Shown piece by piece: positions 46,640 through 57,559 of a DNA stretch of 64,000 nucleotides (the stretch's first letter is position 1; each line of letters opens with the position of its first letter). The notes below the pieces were generated by a model. The model was not told the DNA's origin. It ran no database searches and worked only from the letters and a program-made list of their open reading frames with translations. The stretch comes from Ectobius pallidus. Lineage: Eukaryota > Arthropoda > Insecta > Blattodea > Ectobiidae. The position numbers and the translations under genes are program-made. The stretch is from assembly GCA_964059195.1 (NCBI GenBank), contig CAXKWD010000005.1, forward strand, positions 137,035,686 through 137,099,685. Reading direction: 5' to 3'.

Positions 46640-48152
46640 TTTGTTATTTTGATGTTCATTAGTCTTTGGATTCTTTGTAGTTTTGCTGCATTTTTAACTT
46701 TCTGTGCTGCTTCTCCCCATACAACTGCTCCATATGTGAGAATTGGTAGTATTGCTCCTTTATACATTATAGTTAGAGCCTTATTGCCCAGTCCCCAGTT
46801 CAGTTTTGCCGATTTAGATAGGTTGTGTACGAGGCTTATTGTTTTATCATGTATTTGTTGTATGTGTGTAGAAAATGTGAACCTTCTGTCAATATGTATT
46901 CCCAAGTATTTTATTTCCGTTACCTGTGGCACTATTTTATTATTCAGGTAAATATTTATTCTCTCATTACAACTATTCTTCTTTCTTGAGACCAACATTG
47001 CTTTTGATTTTGTCGCATTAAATTTGATTTTATTATCTCCGGCCCAGAATTCGATCTTCTTTATATCCTGATTTGCGTAATTTTCGGCTTCGATTGCACT
47101 GCTGCCCTTAGTCATTAACAGAACGTCATCAGCAAAAGCAATGACTTCCGTCCTTTGGGTAAATTCCAGATCGAGCATGGTGTTATATAATATATTCCAG
47201 AATCCTGGCCCGCAGGAAGACCCTTGTGGGCAACCTTTCTTAACTTCCTTTTCTGCTTTGTATGCATTGGTGCATAGTGTTGCTCGTCTGTTCTGGAAGT
47301 AGTCCTTTGATAGTTCGTATAAATTACTGGGGCATTCTAGTTGTCTTAGATTGCTTACAATGCTAGGCCACCATGCAGCGTCAAATGCGCCTTGTACGTC
47401 TAAGCTGATGATGACAACGTAGCCATATAATTGCAGGTTTTGTTCCACAAACTGCTTCATTGCCATTGCTGCATCTACCGTGCTTCTCTGAGGCGTGAAT
47501 CCATACTGTCGCTTGTTGAATAAATTTCTCGTATAGATGTGATGAAGAATTTTGTCAATCATGAGCTTTTCCAGGACTTTTCCACTGACATTCAGCAGAC
47601 TGATTGGCCTATATTTTGATACATTGTCGCTTTCCTCTTTGCCAGGTTTGGCAATGGGAATTATTAACGAACGCTTCCATTGCTTGGGGAAAGTGCCTGT
47701 CTGAAGACATATGTTATATACGCTGGAAAAGAATAGTGGGAAGAGCTGGAATGCTCTGACGAGGATCTCACTTGTTACTCCATCTTCTCCCGGCGATTTT
47801 TTTGGGTTGAATCTTTTTATCACTGCCAAGATCTCCCCTTGAGTGAAGTCTCTGTCATTTGGCGTGTCTAAGGGTTCCATAACTTGTTTTCTTAATTGTT
47901 TGTGCTTCTCACTCTCATCTTGTTCACTGTCTTCCTGGACAAAGTGTGCCATCATATGTTCTAATGTACTCGCTGTGTCTGTGGTGTATGTTCCGTCTTC
48001 CTTTCGGAGCGTAGTGAGAGAACATTGTCCTTTTAGTTTGTTGGCTGCTAATTTGTATACTGCACTCCAAGGGTTGGATCCTTCTGTAATGCTGCAGAAT
48101 TGTTTCCATGATTTTATTTTATCAATTTTTATTTTTGTCTGGTATTGTCGAC
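46600..48152 (-). pseudogene. LINE 1 reverse-transcriptase region
   Basis: Open from the truncation point (RQYQTKIKIDKIKSWKQF) through the RT domain. Counting from Met at 47,955: ISLL 118-121, SLDVQGAFD 184-192 (first catalytic Asp), GCPQGS 241-246, FADD 274-277 (catalytic pair), then the thumb with KYLGIHID. The domain would copy LINE RNA into DNA at a nicked target. All catalytic Asp residues are present. One base is missing near 46,638, where KAYRT..SYEA is expected, so this frame ends in a spurious GLPHMKPLVS and stop. The 1-base loss is the only lesion seen in the 1.5 kb. Confidence 0.88.
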
Positions 48153-48166
48153 TTCCTTCTTTATTT

Positions 48167-49176
48167 GTACTGAGTTGATTGGTATTTATTCCTTCTTCAT
48201 AATTTTTTATTCAAACGATCCTTTAGTGAGATTTACAAATCTTCTGCTTAGCAGAAAGGATCAGAATCATATAAATAAACTGACAAGCCATGGAAACACT
48301 CCCTTGTATGCGTTCAGGACCAGAACAGAGCATGCAACCTCTCGAATGTGTACTCAACAAATACCTCGTCAAGGACATAGAAATGGTAGGACTGTAGACT
48401 GTTCAACTAAGTTATACCTGCAATAAGTAACATCATAAGTTACAGACTTTGTTATAATGACTCACATGTGCGGTAAGTAGTGGAAGGGAGTTAGGTTGCC
48501 GACACTGGACGTAGGAAATCCGAGTTTCCACCAAGATAGGATGAAAGGGAAATGGATGAAAAACTTTATCCTAGAATAGATATAATAAGAGAGTTTTCCT
48601 CTTTTAAACATAACAAAGATCTCCGACAAAAACGCTCTTACAAATCTATCCAACTGTTGAGTCTAAATCACATTCGTTTTAATTAGAATCGTACTGTGCG
48701 GAGTCTGATGTGACCTGATTTCCATATATTGTTCCTATTAATTGGATTCTTTCTATTCATTTGTGCTGTCCGTTCACTTCGGAACACATCCACGCAATTC
48801 AAAATATCAGCAATGCGGAGTAATTTGTTTCGTTTTGACTGACGTGCGAAATTGGTGTTGTGGCGAAAGTTACATAAAATCTAATTAAACGAATATATCA
48901 AATCGAACGCATAACTTGCATGCAGAATGTACTTTAATTTCGACCATATGCACAACCTCATGAACGAGGTCCATATATGAAAGTCTGTAATTCTAATTAT
49001 GTCCTGCATTGGACGGATAAAAGTAAATTCGACGAAGGAATTTTAAACCACTTGGGAGAAATAACTTCAGTCTGAGACTATTTTCGCAAATTTTGTAGAC
49101 GTAGGCCTATGAATTGAATCTGTATAGCATAATTATTGAATGATCCCATTAAATTAATACCATTTTTTAAGGCAAT
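48167..49176. other. Spacer between the two LINEs
   Basis: No feature recognised. A small hairpin TCTGCTTAGCAGA occurs near 48,242. Confidence 0.5.
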
Positions 49177-49355
49177 AAACAGCTGTATTTATTTATTTAT
49201 TTATTTATTGAATATACAATTACTTAAACCCTATTCCACCCGGAGGTATATTAGGGTTATAGTTACAAGACAATATATTTGCAATATTACTTCTTATCCA
49301 TAGGCTGGATGCAGGCCTTACTACTCTAAGAAAACAAGATAACTAATATATTATA

Positions 49356-49559
49356 TTATAAAAGACAACTATAACATCTTAAAAATAGAACACAAAAACT
49401 TTTGGAATTCTCCATAACAGCATTTTTCCTAAAAATATCAAAGAGTGGTTTATCTAATTTCTTTTTACAATAATCTAAGTGTGTGTCCAATATTCTTCTT
49501 TTATGCTCTAGGACTGGGCAATGAAAAATTAAATGTTCAACAGTTTGTTGTTCAGTACA
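49356..49559 (-). pseudogene. LINE 2 C-terminal end, beyond the transposon
   Basis: Reads EQQTVEHLIFHCP..LEHKRRILDTHLDY and ends FLRCYSCLL-TAA at 49,356-49,358. With one TSD copy removed, the upstream Cys-Ile-Cys-Thr runs in frame into EQQTVEHL and completes C-x-C-x7-H-x4-C, like LINE 1. This gene piece is too broken up to appear as a long frame. Confidence 0.88.
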
Positions 49560-50520
49560 GGGTCATTCCATATTAAATCAACAAATGGGCGTTGCCGCAC
49601 CATTTTTGATTTTGATGAAATTTGGTAGGTGATGTGTACCAGTCTTCTGAACCCCAAAACAAATCTTGTTATACCTCTAAAAAATTTTACTCCTGAGATA
49701 TAGGCATTTGTTTGGAGCACGAACAAGCAAAAAATGTAATTTCAGACCTGTTTTCTGAAAGCCGTAGAATTTCTATTTGAATCAATAGGATGATCAGATA
49801 GGGCTCATTGGAAAGCTTAAAGAATGGACTTTCATTTGTGCATACTAAATTAGATTTAAGTTAAGTCTAAACAGACGTTTTTAGGGCTCTAATCTTCGTT
49901 CGTGAACTGTCGTTTTGCGTAATTTTAGGCATTAAAAAAACAACGAAGGACTTGGAGTAACAGGCCAATTTTTTTTTCCTGTTACACTTATGTATGAGGA
50001 GTATGTGTAAGAAAAAAACTGAGCTGTTACTGGTGGTCCTTCACCCTGAAAAATTTGCATAAACTTCGAAAAAAGTGTAAATCGTGCTTTTTCTCAGTCC
50101 CAAAAAGTAATGTGGGACAGGTGATAAAAATCTGAAAATGCCAGGATGAGAAGCCCTTATAGTGTACTTTAAAATAAAAACAAAATCATTCTGTGACTGG
50201 AAGGGATAGAGGAGCTACAAGCCTTTGAAATATCAAGAAAACAGCACTTGACCGCTACTGAAAATAGGCTAAGCAGATAGGATAATTACCACAAAATTTA
50301 ATTTAAATTTACATAAAATACAAAACATTTATTTACAAATGAGAATTTTCCTCAGTTATACAAATTTCTGATTTTTTGTAATTTTTCTAGCAAATTTTCA
50401 CATTTGACTTCTTTTTAAGCTACATTGATGGCAATTTCAAGTAGGCCTACTGTATTTTCAACTATTTTATTTAGATACCATTCTTATCCTGGTTTTTTGG
50501 ATGTAGGTAATGCATTAAAC
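49560..50520 (+). repeat. Left terminal inverted repeat arm
   Basis: Complementary to 51,496-52,443. Both arms contain, as inverse copies, CTGTTACTGGTGGTCCTTCA, AATGTGGGACAGGTGATAAA and GCTACATTGATGGCAATTTC. Confidence 0.93.
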
Positions 50521-50559
50521 ACTGAAAGCTGCATAAAGCTCTTTAAGGTTACATCAAAT

Positions 50560-51260
50560 TAACCTTTTCTGTATGTTAACCTTTTTCTCCATTAGGTCCT
50601 CTAACAGACACACATTATCTTTTCCTTGGCATCATTCTGCTGTACTCATCATTTTCGTAGAAGTCTTGTACAGTTTTGACTGAAACTTCATCAAGTTTAT
50701 TCCTAGTCCTGTTCTCCCTATTCTGTGGCAAAATCCCGTTCTTTTTCACTAAATTTCTTGACTGGTGGGTTAAGTATTGGCTGACATTTAACTCACTCTG
50801 AACTATACTAATACTCCAACTACTAGGAGCTAAACTTACAATATTCTATCATATTTTTAAATTTAAGCTTGTGAATTAGTTGCTTGTACTCATTCGCTAA
50901 ACTGGCAGGCTGCATGTCCATTGAAAATTCCTCATTATCAGTTGAAATGTTCAAATCAAAAGACTTGCTTAACTTTCCTGTTATAGATTTGACTATCTTA
51001 CTAACTTTATTTGTTAACACTGAGGGTCTAGCTTCAACTGACAGCTTCTACACCTTAACAGGAGAAATACCAAGGACTGAACAAGCATCATTAACTGTTT
51101 CAACAAGAATGGTTTCAGGTTCATAAATGTCTGGGCATTCATCTTCACTGTCAGTACCGGTCTCTGTGCCTTGATTTGGATTTTTAATTTTTTTAACATT
51201 TTGTGCACAGTAATATGCTGGTAACAATTTCAATAGCATGTATTCAGCACAAAATAACAA
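50560..51260 (-). pseudogene. Transposase-like remnant between the long TIRs
   Basis: Minus-strand frame from about 51,260: NQGTETGTDSEDECPDIYEP, TILVETVNDACSVLGISPVK, then an in-frame TAG at 51,048-51,050, EARPSVLTNKVSKIVKSITG, SANEYKQLIHKLKFK-like sequence. After a frame change: NLVKKNGILPQNRENRTRNK, VQDFYENDEYSRMMPRK, CVSVRGPNGEK, then further breaks up to the arm. Acidic linker, GISPVK, and FY.NDE.SRMMP..(K)..VSV...G.K look like the N-terminal half of an uncharacterised protein family I associate with arthropod and cnidarian transposons; this is memory, not a search. The catalytic half is absent, so it is an internally deleted, non-autonomous copy. Confidence 0.6.
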
Positions 51261-51495
51261 TAGTAATAATTAAAAAAATAAACTAATCAAAAGATAATGA
51301 AGCACAAACACAACCTACATGCTGTGAGTCAGCTCAATAAGTGAATAGTGGACAGCATTCAACAGAGGGGCTGGATCATATGAAGCTATGCATATTCAAA
51401 CATGACTTGGTCAGCAACCAGACTCCAATGAACAGTGCGTGTCCATAACTTATAAGTTATCAGTTAATATATAATTCAATATACTGTATAGAAGA

Positions 51496-52443
51496 GTTTA
51501 ATCCAGTACCTACACCTAATAAACCAGGATAAGAATGGTTTCTAAATACAGCACTTGAAATTGCCATCAATGTAGCTTAAAAAGAAATCGAATGTGGAAA
51601 TTTGCTAGAAAAATTACAAAAAATCAGAAAGTTGTATAACTGAGGAAAATTCTCATTTGTAAATAAATGTTTTGTATTTTATGTAAATTTAAATTAAATT
51701 TTGTGGTAATTATCCTATCTGCTTAGCCTATTTTCAGTAGCGGTCAAGTGCTGTTTTCTTGATATTTCAAAGGCTTGTAGCTCCTCTATCCCTTCCAGTC
51801 ACAGAATGATTTTGTTTTTATTTTAAAGTACACTATAAGGGCTTCTCATCCTGGCATTTTCAGATTTTTATCACCTGTCCCACATTACTTTTTGGGACCG
51901 AGAAAAAGCACGATTTACACTTTTTTCGAAGTTTAAGCAAATTTTTCAGGGTGAAGGACCACCAGTAACAGCTCAGTTTTTTTCTTACACATACTCCTCA
52001 TACATAAGTGTAACAAGAAAAAAAATTGGCCTGTTACTCCAAGTCCTTCGTTGTTTTTTTAATGCCTAAAATTACGCAAAACGACAGTTCACGAACGAAG
52101 ATTAGAGCCCTAAAAACGTCTGTTTAGACTTAACTTAAATCTAATTTAGTATGCACAAATGAAAGTCCATTCTTTAAGCTTTCCAATGAGCCCTATCTGA
52201 TCATCCTATTGATTCAAATAGAAATTCTACGGCTTTCAGAAAACAGGTCTGAAATTACATTTTTTGCTTGTTCGTGCTCCAAACAAATGCCTATATCTCA
52301 GGAGTAAAATTTTTTAGAGGTATAACAAGATTTGTTTTGGGGTTCAGAAGACTGGTACACATCACCTACCAAATTTTATCAAAATAAAAAATGGTGTGGC
52401 AAGAAAATGTCTTAAAATTTGTTGATTTAATATGGAATGACCC
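51496..52443 (-). repeat. Right terminal inverted repeat arm
   Basis: Inverse of the left arm, about 13 bp shorter overall, with scattered single-base differences and short indels. Confidence 0.93.
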
Positions 52444-52447
52444 TACA

Positions 52448-52724
52448 TATACATTGATAACCGTTCTGTCTTTGGATCATGAAACGTTGAAAGTAAAAAC
52501 CAAATTTGCCATGCCCAGACAGAAACTGAGTGAATATGAAGTCTGGTTTTACACTCGTACAGCGTAGGCGACACTCAACTGTTGGAAAGAAGATTTCTCT
52601 CGTAGTGGTCCCTTTGGAGCTGGACACCCAATGCTCATTCCAAGCAGTCCTAATATAATCTCTAAGTTTATTCTTAGCATAAGATAGGGGACACAATTTG
52701 TAGCTAAAATTTAATTCGAGGTCG
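52448..52724 (-). pseudogene. LINE 2 C-terminal part, up to the transposon
   Basis: Resumes after the frameshift with DLELNFSYKLCPLSYAKN, then AWNEHWVSSSKGTTTREIFF and FLSGHGKFGFYFQRF, and reaches the first two Cys of the knuckle (YQCIC) at the junction. Residues beyond that in the open frame come from the transposon end and are not LINE. Confidence 0.85.
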
Positions 52725-54394
52725 CAGCATTTTTTGCCAATTCATCAGTTCTTTCGTTCCCTAATGTGCCCATATGGCCTCGTACCCAGGATAAACAAAT
52801 GTGTTTCTCGTATGATACTATCTTAGTTCTAATTTCTGCTGCCAAGGCATTTAAATTGAACTTGTTTATAGCAGTAAGTGCAGTTTGTGAGTCACTGAAA
52901 ATGCAACAGTCAGAATTTTGAGATTTAGACCATAAGACAGCCTCCTTTATAGCAAAGAGCTCTGCTTGTACAATTGAGCACTCTGTAGAGAGTCTGGCCA
53001 TTTGTGAATACATTTCCCTACCACAACAGAACACCACGAAAGCACATCCGATTTTATCCACCATTCCTTCTCTGCAGAATTTTGAACCGTCTGTAAAAAT
53101 CTCCAGATTGTGATTCCTGGTACATCCATTGTTATTAACGAAATTATTGAAGTAAGCAGGATGTCCGGCAGTAGTAAAGTGTGCTGGTCTTTCGATATCC
53201 AAACGCAAGATTGCGTCTTCATATGTGAAGCCTTTTCGGAGCAGCGTAGTTTCTGCTTTTGCAATACCAGACAAATATAAAGGCTCAATGCCCGCAATTA
53301 CTAAAGCGGCATCTGTAGAAACAGTTCTATATGCTTTAATAATCCTCAGAATAAAGCCTCGTTGTATTTGTGCTAATTTATGCCGAGCCCAGCTCATATC
53401 AAAACATTTCCTAAACACCGAAGCACAATACAACACTAAAGGTTCAACTGCTGCTCTATAGATAATTTTCAGAACTTCTGCATTGAGACCCCACGTTGGT
53501 CGAGAAGCAAAAGCCAGCTTATTGAGTAGAGTGTTGGATTTGCTAGCAACATTGTCAAAGTGAGGTCTAAATGTCATTTGTTGATCCAAGATTACTCCTA
53601 AGTAGGACATCTGATCTACAATTCGAATGTGTCCCTGATTCATTTTAATTATTGGCTTTTGAATTCTCCTTTTTCTAGTAATAATCAGAGCTGTTGTTTT
53701 CAGCGGATTAAAATGGAGTTTGTTATCAGAACCCCACTGACATAATTCTTCTAATATTGTGTTGACCTTGTAAGTCAAATTAGGCACATTTTTAGCTCTA
53801 CACATCAATAGAGCATCGTCTGCATAAGCATATAATTGACATCCTTCAGGAAGAGATATTTCTAACATGTTGTCATACAAAATATTCCAAAAAGTTGGAC
53901 TACAGGACGAACCTTGAGGACAACCTTTGTCAATGACCTTTGTAATGGAATTGCTCCCAATTTGTAACTGAACACTGCGGTTTTGAAAATAACTCTGAAT
54001 TAAGCTGTATAGATTTCTTGGACATTTCTTCCGTTTTAACTGCACCAAAATTTTTGGCCACCAAGCATGATCAAAAGCACCTGTAATGTCCAATGATATT
54101 AATATTCCGATTTCTTTCCTTTTAAGCACTTCCTCAGACCACTGCCTAACAGATAGCACAGCATCTTCTGTGGATTTATTCGGTGTAAAACCAAATTGAT
54201 TGTCACTGAGAAATTTTTTACTGTATAAGTGGTATCTTAACCTATCGTTCAAAAGCTTCTCCAAAATTTTACCCATTACAGGTACCAGAGAGATGGGCCT
54301 AAAGGATTTGATATTAAATTTATCCTTTGAGTTAAGTTTAGGTATAATTTTCACTCCTGCATTTTTCCACACTTCTGGAAATGTTCCCAGTTCC
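52711..54394 (-). pseudogene. LINE 2 RT and RNase H
   Basis: About 560 residues. Counting from the first codon of the open stretch: FRPISLVPV 32-40, SLDITGAFD 101-109, GCPQGSSCSP 158-167, YADD 191-194, RNase H FTDGSK 434-439 (Asp 436), AEL with Glu 479, FSDSQ (Asp 502) and RTDELA (Asp 551). All catalytic acids are intact. One base is missing near 52,725, after ELAKNAA, sending the frame into TSN-stop; the C-terminus continues in another frame. It lacks the N-terminal endonuclease and RT start. Confidence 0.9.
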
Positions 54395-54499
54395 AAACAG
54401 CTGTATTTAATAAGCTAAGTTATGAAATAACAGTTCTGTTTCTTCTTCTTATGTATTTATTTATTTTCATTAGGCTATATTTATATTTAAATTAGCATT

Positions 54500-54600
54500 A
54501 TTCAGCTCACGCAGCCGGCCCGGGTTAGATTCCTGGTGGAGACAAGTTCCTAGATGGGTTTTTTTCCAAAGTTTTACAGTATTAAATATTTCCTAGGCCT
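54500..54600 (+). mobile_element. SINE fragment with B-box
   Basis: CCCGGGTTAGATTCCTGGTG (B-box-like, 54,519-54,538) followed by GATGGGTTTTTTTCC, like the body of the SINE at 8.6 kb. A-box not visible. Confidence 0.5.
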
Positions 54601-55209
54601 ACCAAAGCTAGTAACTGTCAATTTTAATTACTATTCAATTTGTTTTTCTATCAACGAAGAATTCAGATTCTGAGCTGGTCTATCGTGTACCTGTATAAAT
54701 CTTGTTTTCTGTACTAACTAAAATGGACTAGTCTGTTATGAGGGGTTCATATGGTTTAACACAAATCAAATCGGTAATGAATTATACTGTACAGTTTGTG
54801 TACAATCAAGTAAATTCTTTATTATTAATATATTAATTTCCCCTAAATATTTGCTGGGATATCTGTGTCATGGACATGAAATAGTAATTTATCACGCTGA
54901 ATATAGGACTTATTTTCACCTGCGTTATTGACCCCCACAATGTACTTATCCTCAGGCCCCGAAAATCAACGACAACGCTTGCGACATTGCTACATTAATA
55001 GTGGTGTTCTCCTATTATGAGATACTGTACGCAGTGAACGTCTTCATATATATTTCATTTTCTAGTGCGCAATGAGGACGCCAAAGCATTTCGCAGATTT
55101 TGATATTGAGTTCTTCTTTGGCAAGAAACCACAATAACTATCAAAACGATTTTAATTAAAAAAGGAAATGGTTTTCGAAAACTAAGGTTCATTTAAATCG
55201 CTACCTACA
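54601..55209. other. No feature recognised
   Basis: AT-rich, no motif found. Confidence 0.5.
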
Positions 55210-55480
55210 GTTCCGTCAGCCTGGGTTCGATCCCCGGTACCTCCACGGATTTTTCTGAGGTAGGGAGGTCTGGTAGGGGTGCACTCAGCCTCGTGATTCA
55301 AATTGAGGAGCTACTTGATAGAGAAGTAGCGGCTCCGGTCATGGAAACTACCATTAACGGCCGTGGGTGTCGGCATGCTGACCACATGTCCCCCAATCCT
55401 GCCATCTGCCTATGGTAGATGACGCAGTGGTCGGGTGGTAGGCCTTATCCCTTCTTGGATGTTAGCGCTACGGAGTTAAG
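55210..55480 (+). mobile_element. SINE family S1, copy 2 (with tRNA-like B box)
   Basis: GGGTTCGATCCCCGG (55,223-55,237) is a strong B box. Downstream matches 20,337-20,575 over about 230 bp (TCTGAGGTAGGGAGG, ACTCAGCCTCG, CATTAACGGCCGTGGGTGTC, ATCCTGCCATCTGCC). The A-box half is degraded or missing. Ends GGAGTTAAGTTAAG with no clear tail. Confidence 0.85.
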
Positions 55481-57555
55481 TTAAGTGTAGCCAAAATCTT
55501 CCGGAGTGTATTTGAAAAGCTGCAAGTCCCACATTTTAAGCCACTGATTGAAGCTTTTCAAGAAAATGGACAAAAAAACCTTGTTATATAAAATTATATA
55601 ATGCCGTTAGCGTTTTCTTTGAATAACCTGACTAAACTCATTCATTTGCTTGAGAAATTAATAAAAAAGAATTTCATCAGCTTCACTTCGGAAATAGGCC
55701 TACTTCTTGATATCCTTTTTATGTCAGGAGATAAAAACATCCGAGTAGGTTTGGATTAATTTGTGTCGTATTAAAAGAAATTTCTTATGTCTCCTTCATG
55801 TGGATTATGTTATTGTGCACGAATATGTATTGTAAAGGAGTCATAGAAGTGTGCTGAGTATGGGCATCATTAATTATACAGAGCAACTTGTGGTTATCAT
55901 ACATAAGACAAGCTGCAAGACAGAATATGACAGTAATTATGCACTGAATGTACCAGAGTGTGGGCATCAAGTCACTTTCTCGACACTTGGTCATACTACA
56001 GGTTTTACATTTCATTTCTACATATTATACACTCGAACGTATTGCTGTATGACGACATACGAGAGAAGTTCCTCTTAACTTTCAAGTGTCTTTTATGTTA
56101 CCATGCTTATTCTACTCGCGACGTATCAACTTTTTCTTCTTCGACCGTAACGCATCTCATTTATAAGACTGACAGCAACACCATTACGGTATAATGGTAC
56201 AATGTATATATTACAGCTTTTGTAATCTCATCAAAATTCAGCATCTAAAAAATGCAATAAATCGCTCGCTGAAGAAAACGGACACGATTATGCTTAAAGT
56301 ATTTCTGTTCATTTTAAAAGTCAAATCCTTCAAAGAATGATAAGAGGTACATTCTAGTGCACGGAAACTTTCTCATGCTTCTGGTTTCTTATAAAGTTTT
56401 TCTTTAATGTTGGCAACGAATTTCCTTCTCGCTTGTGTTCCGTACCAGCCCTGGATGTGCCAGCCTCTTATTGGTTTTGAGTTCAAGTTCGAACGCTCAG
56501 GCAGAGGTGAGCGGTGAACGGGACTGGAAGGCATGTCACTAAGAATGTCTAGAGCAGCCCCTGGATGAGTCCGACTCGTATTGGTTTGAAGTCAAAAGCC
56601 TGGCCCTTAAACATTAACCAATGAACACGGGTCGCTTCCATGTTCTACAGCGAAGAAGGGAGGGGACTAAGACAAACATTAAGTGGATGGTTGATGAAAT
56701 TTCCTTGTAAATAGTGTCTTCTATATTATACATAGACATTTGAAGTGAGCAAAGTACTACATGGACAACAAACAGAGAAGTTATATGCCTTATCGAACAA
56801 CGTTAAGATTAATTCTGAAATTATTATTTTCTCTCAACGAATCTAGAGGCTCTTAGCCATTTCCCAATCACGAAAAAAAAGGGGGAGGAGCAGGAGCAGG
56901 GAGTGGGCATGTTAGAGCCAGTTTAGAATTCCCTTACCATCATAAACCACTACGTATCATATCGGAAAGATTCCGTGAACTCGAGTGTACATGGTTTCAA
57001 CCATACGTTATTCTGAATAAAACAAACCATACGATTTCCTTATCTGCCTGATGTTTTATAAACCCTACCATCTAAGTTATAAGTATCTAACAACCTTATA
57101 CTCTTTTCTTGAGTTCATACCACAAACATGTTCGTGGTATTCTTCCTCCTTCAGCAGAATTGCATCCTACTTTTTAATACTTTAATTATTTTTTTATATT
57201 TTACTCGTACAAAACCTCTCATAATGATGTCTATGCTAACACACAGAATTGATCTTATATAACTCAGCACTGTTAGCTTTTGATCCCATACATTTCTACT
57301 AGTAACAATTATATTTTAACTTAGTCCAGTTATTCTTAAATAGCACCAGCCTTAATGCACAGTACCGGATAATTATGAAATGTTTAACTACACAGTAAAT
57401 GTTAGGCCGTAATGAGTTCTACAAGCTGATGTTCCTATTTCATTTAGGTTTCACAACCTTAAGAACAGAAACTTTTAATTTTATCCAATAAATCAGCAAG
57501 TCACAGATATGAGAGGTAATTTGAGAGCGATCCACTGATAGCTCAGTTCGTTCTG
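55481..57555. other. Anonymous DNA; CCAAT-rich GC patch at 56,420-56,650
   Basis: Mostly AT-rich. The patch at 56,420-56,650 is locally GC-richer, with repeated CCCTGGATG and TATTGGTTTGAG-type words and CCAAT motifs (TTATTGGTT, CGTATTGGTT, AACCAATGA). It could be an unrecognised repeat or a promoter; no start site or gene is visible beside it. Confidence 0.4.
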
Positions 57556-57559
57556 AATT

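Larger units (their letters stand above)
45178..48152 (-). mobile_element. LINE 1: 5'-truncated RT/RNase H non-LTR element (2,975 bp)
   Basis: Contains, in minus-strand order, the end of the linker after the missing AP endonuclease (SWKQFCSITEGSNPWS), reverse transcriptase, RNase H, a C-x-C..H..C knuckle, a 3' UTR and an A-rich tail. RT signatures GAFDAAWWP, GCPQGSSCGP and FADD, with RNase H downstream, place it near the R1/LOA/I group. ORF1 and endonuclease are absent because the copy is truncated at 48,152. Flanking 14-bp duplications are perfect, so the insertion is relatively young. LINE 2 at 49-54 kb is a relative in the same orientation. Confidence 0.9.
45164..48166. repeat. Target-site duplication bounding LINE 1
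   Basis: TTCCTTCTTTATTT occurs at 45,164-45,177 and 48,153-48,166, a perfect 14-bp direct repeat at the poly-A end and the truncated 5' end. It sets the insertion at 45,178-48,152. Confidence 0.88.
49560..52443. mobile_element. Long-TIR DNA transposon (2,884 bp), nested in LINE 2
   Basis: Flanked by a 4-bp duplication TACA (49,556-49,559 and 52,444-52,447). Ends are GGGTCATTCCATATTAAATC and its inverse. The inverted arms run about 49,560-50,520 and 51,496-52,443, some 0.95 kb each and highly similar, so about two thirds of the element is arm. The left arm has an extra ~25 bp near 50,445. Only about 1 kb lies between the arms, with a damaged reading frame on the minus strand. Four-base duplication with GGG termini does not fit hAT, Tc1/mariner or Harbinger; I leave the superfamily open. 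Confidence 0.93.
49192..54394 (-). mobile_element. LINE 2: 5'-truncated RT/RNase H element split by a DNA transposon
   Basis: About 2.3 kb of LINE sequence in two pieces (52,448-54,394 and 49,192-49,559), separated by the transposon at 49,560-52,443. Order: RT from the finger region on, RNase H, C-x-C..H..C knuckle, 3' UTR (about 165 bp) and an (AAAT)n tail at 49,192-49,211. RT motifs GAFDHAWWP and YADD are close to LINE 1, so both belong to one group (R1/LOA/I-like with RNase H). Confidence 0.92.
49177..54409. repeat. Target-site duplication bounding LINE 2
   Basis: AAACAGCTGTATTTA is found at 49,177-49,191 and 54,395-54,409, a perfect 15-bp direct repeat outside the (AAAT)n tail and the truncated 5' end. 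Confidence 0.9.

Noticed and set aside
48153..48210. Further LINE 1 coding sequence upstream of 48,152 (frame stays open for a few codons)
   Set aside because: The 14-bp target duplication places the 5' end at 48,152; the open codons beyond are flank by chance.
45178..54394. LTR retrotransposon or endogenous virus
   Set aside because: RNase H lies after RT with no protease, integrase or LTR, and A-rich or AAAT tails with TSDs show non-LTR elements.
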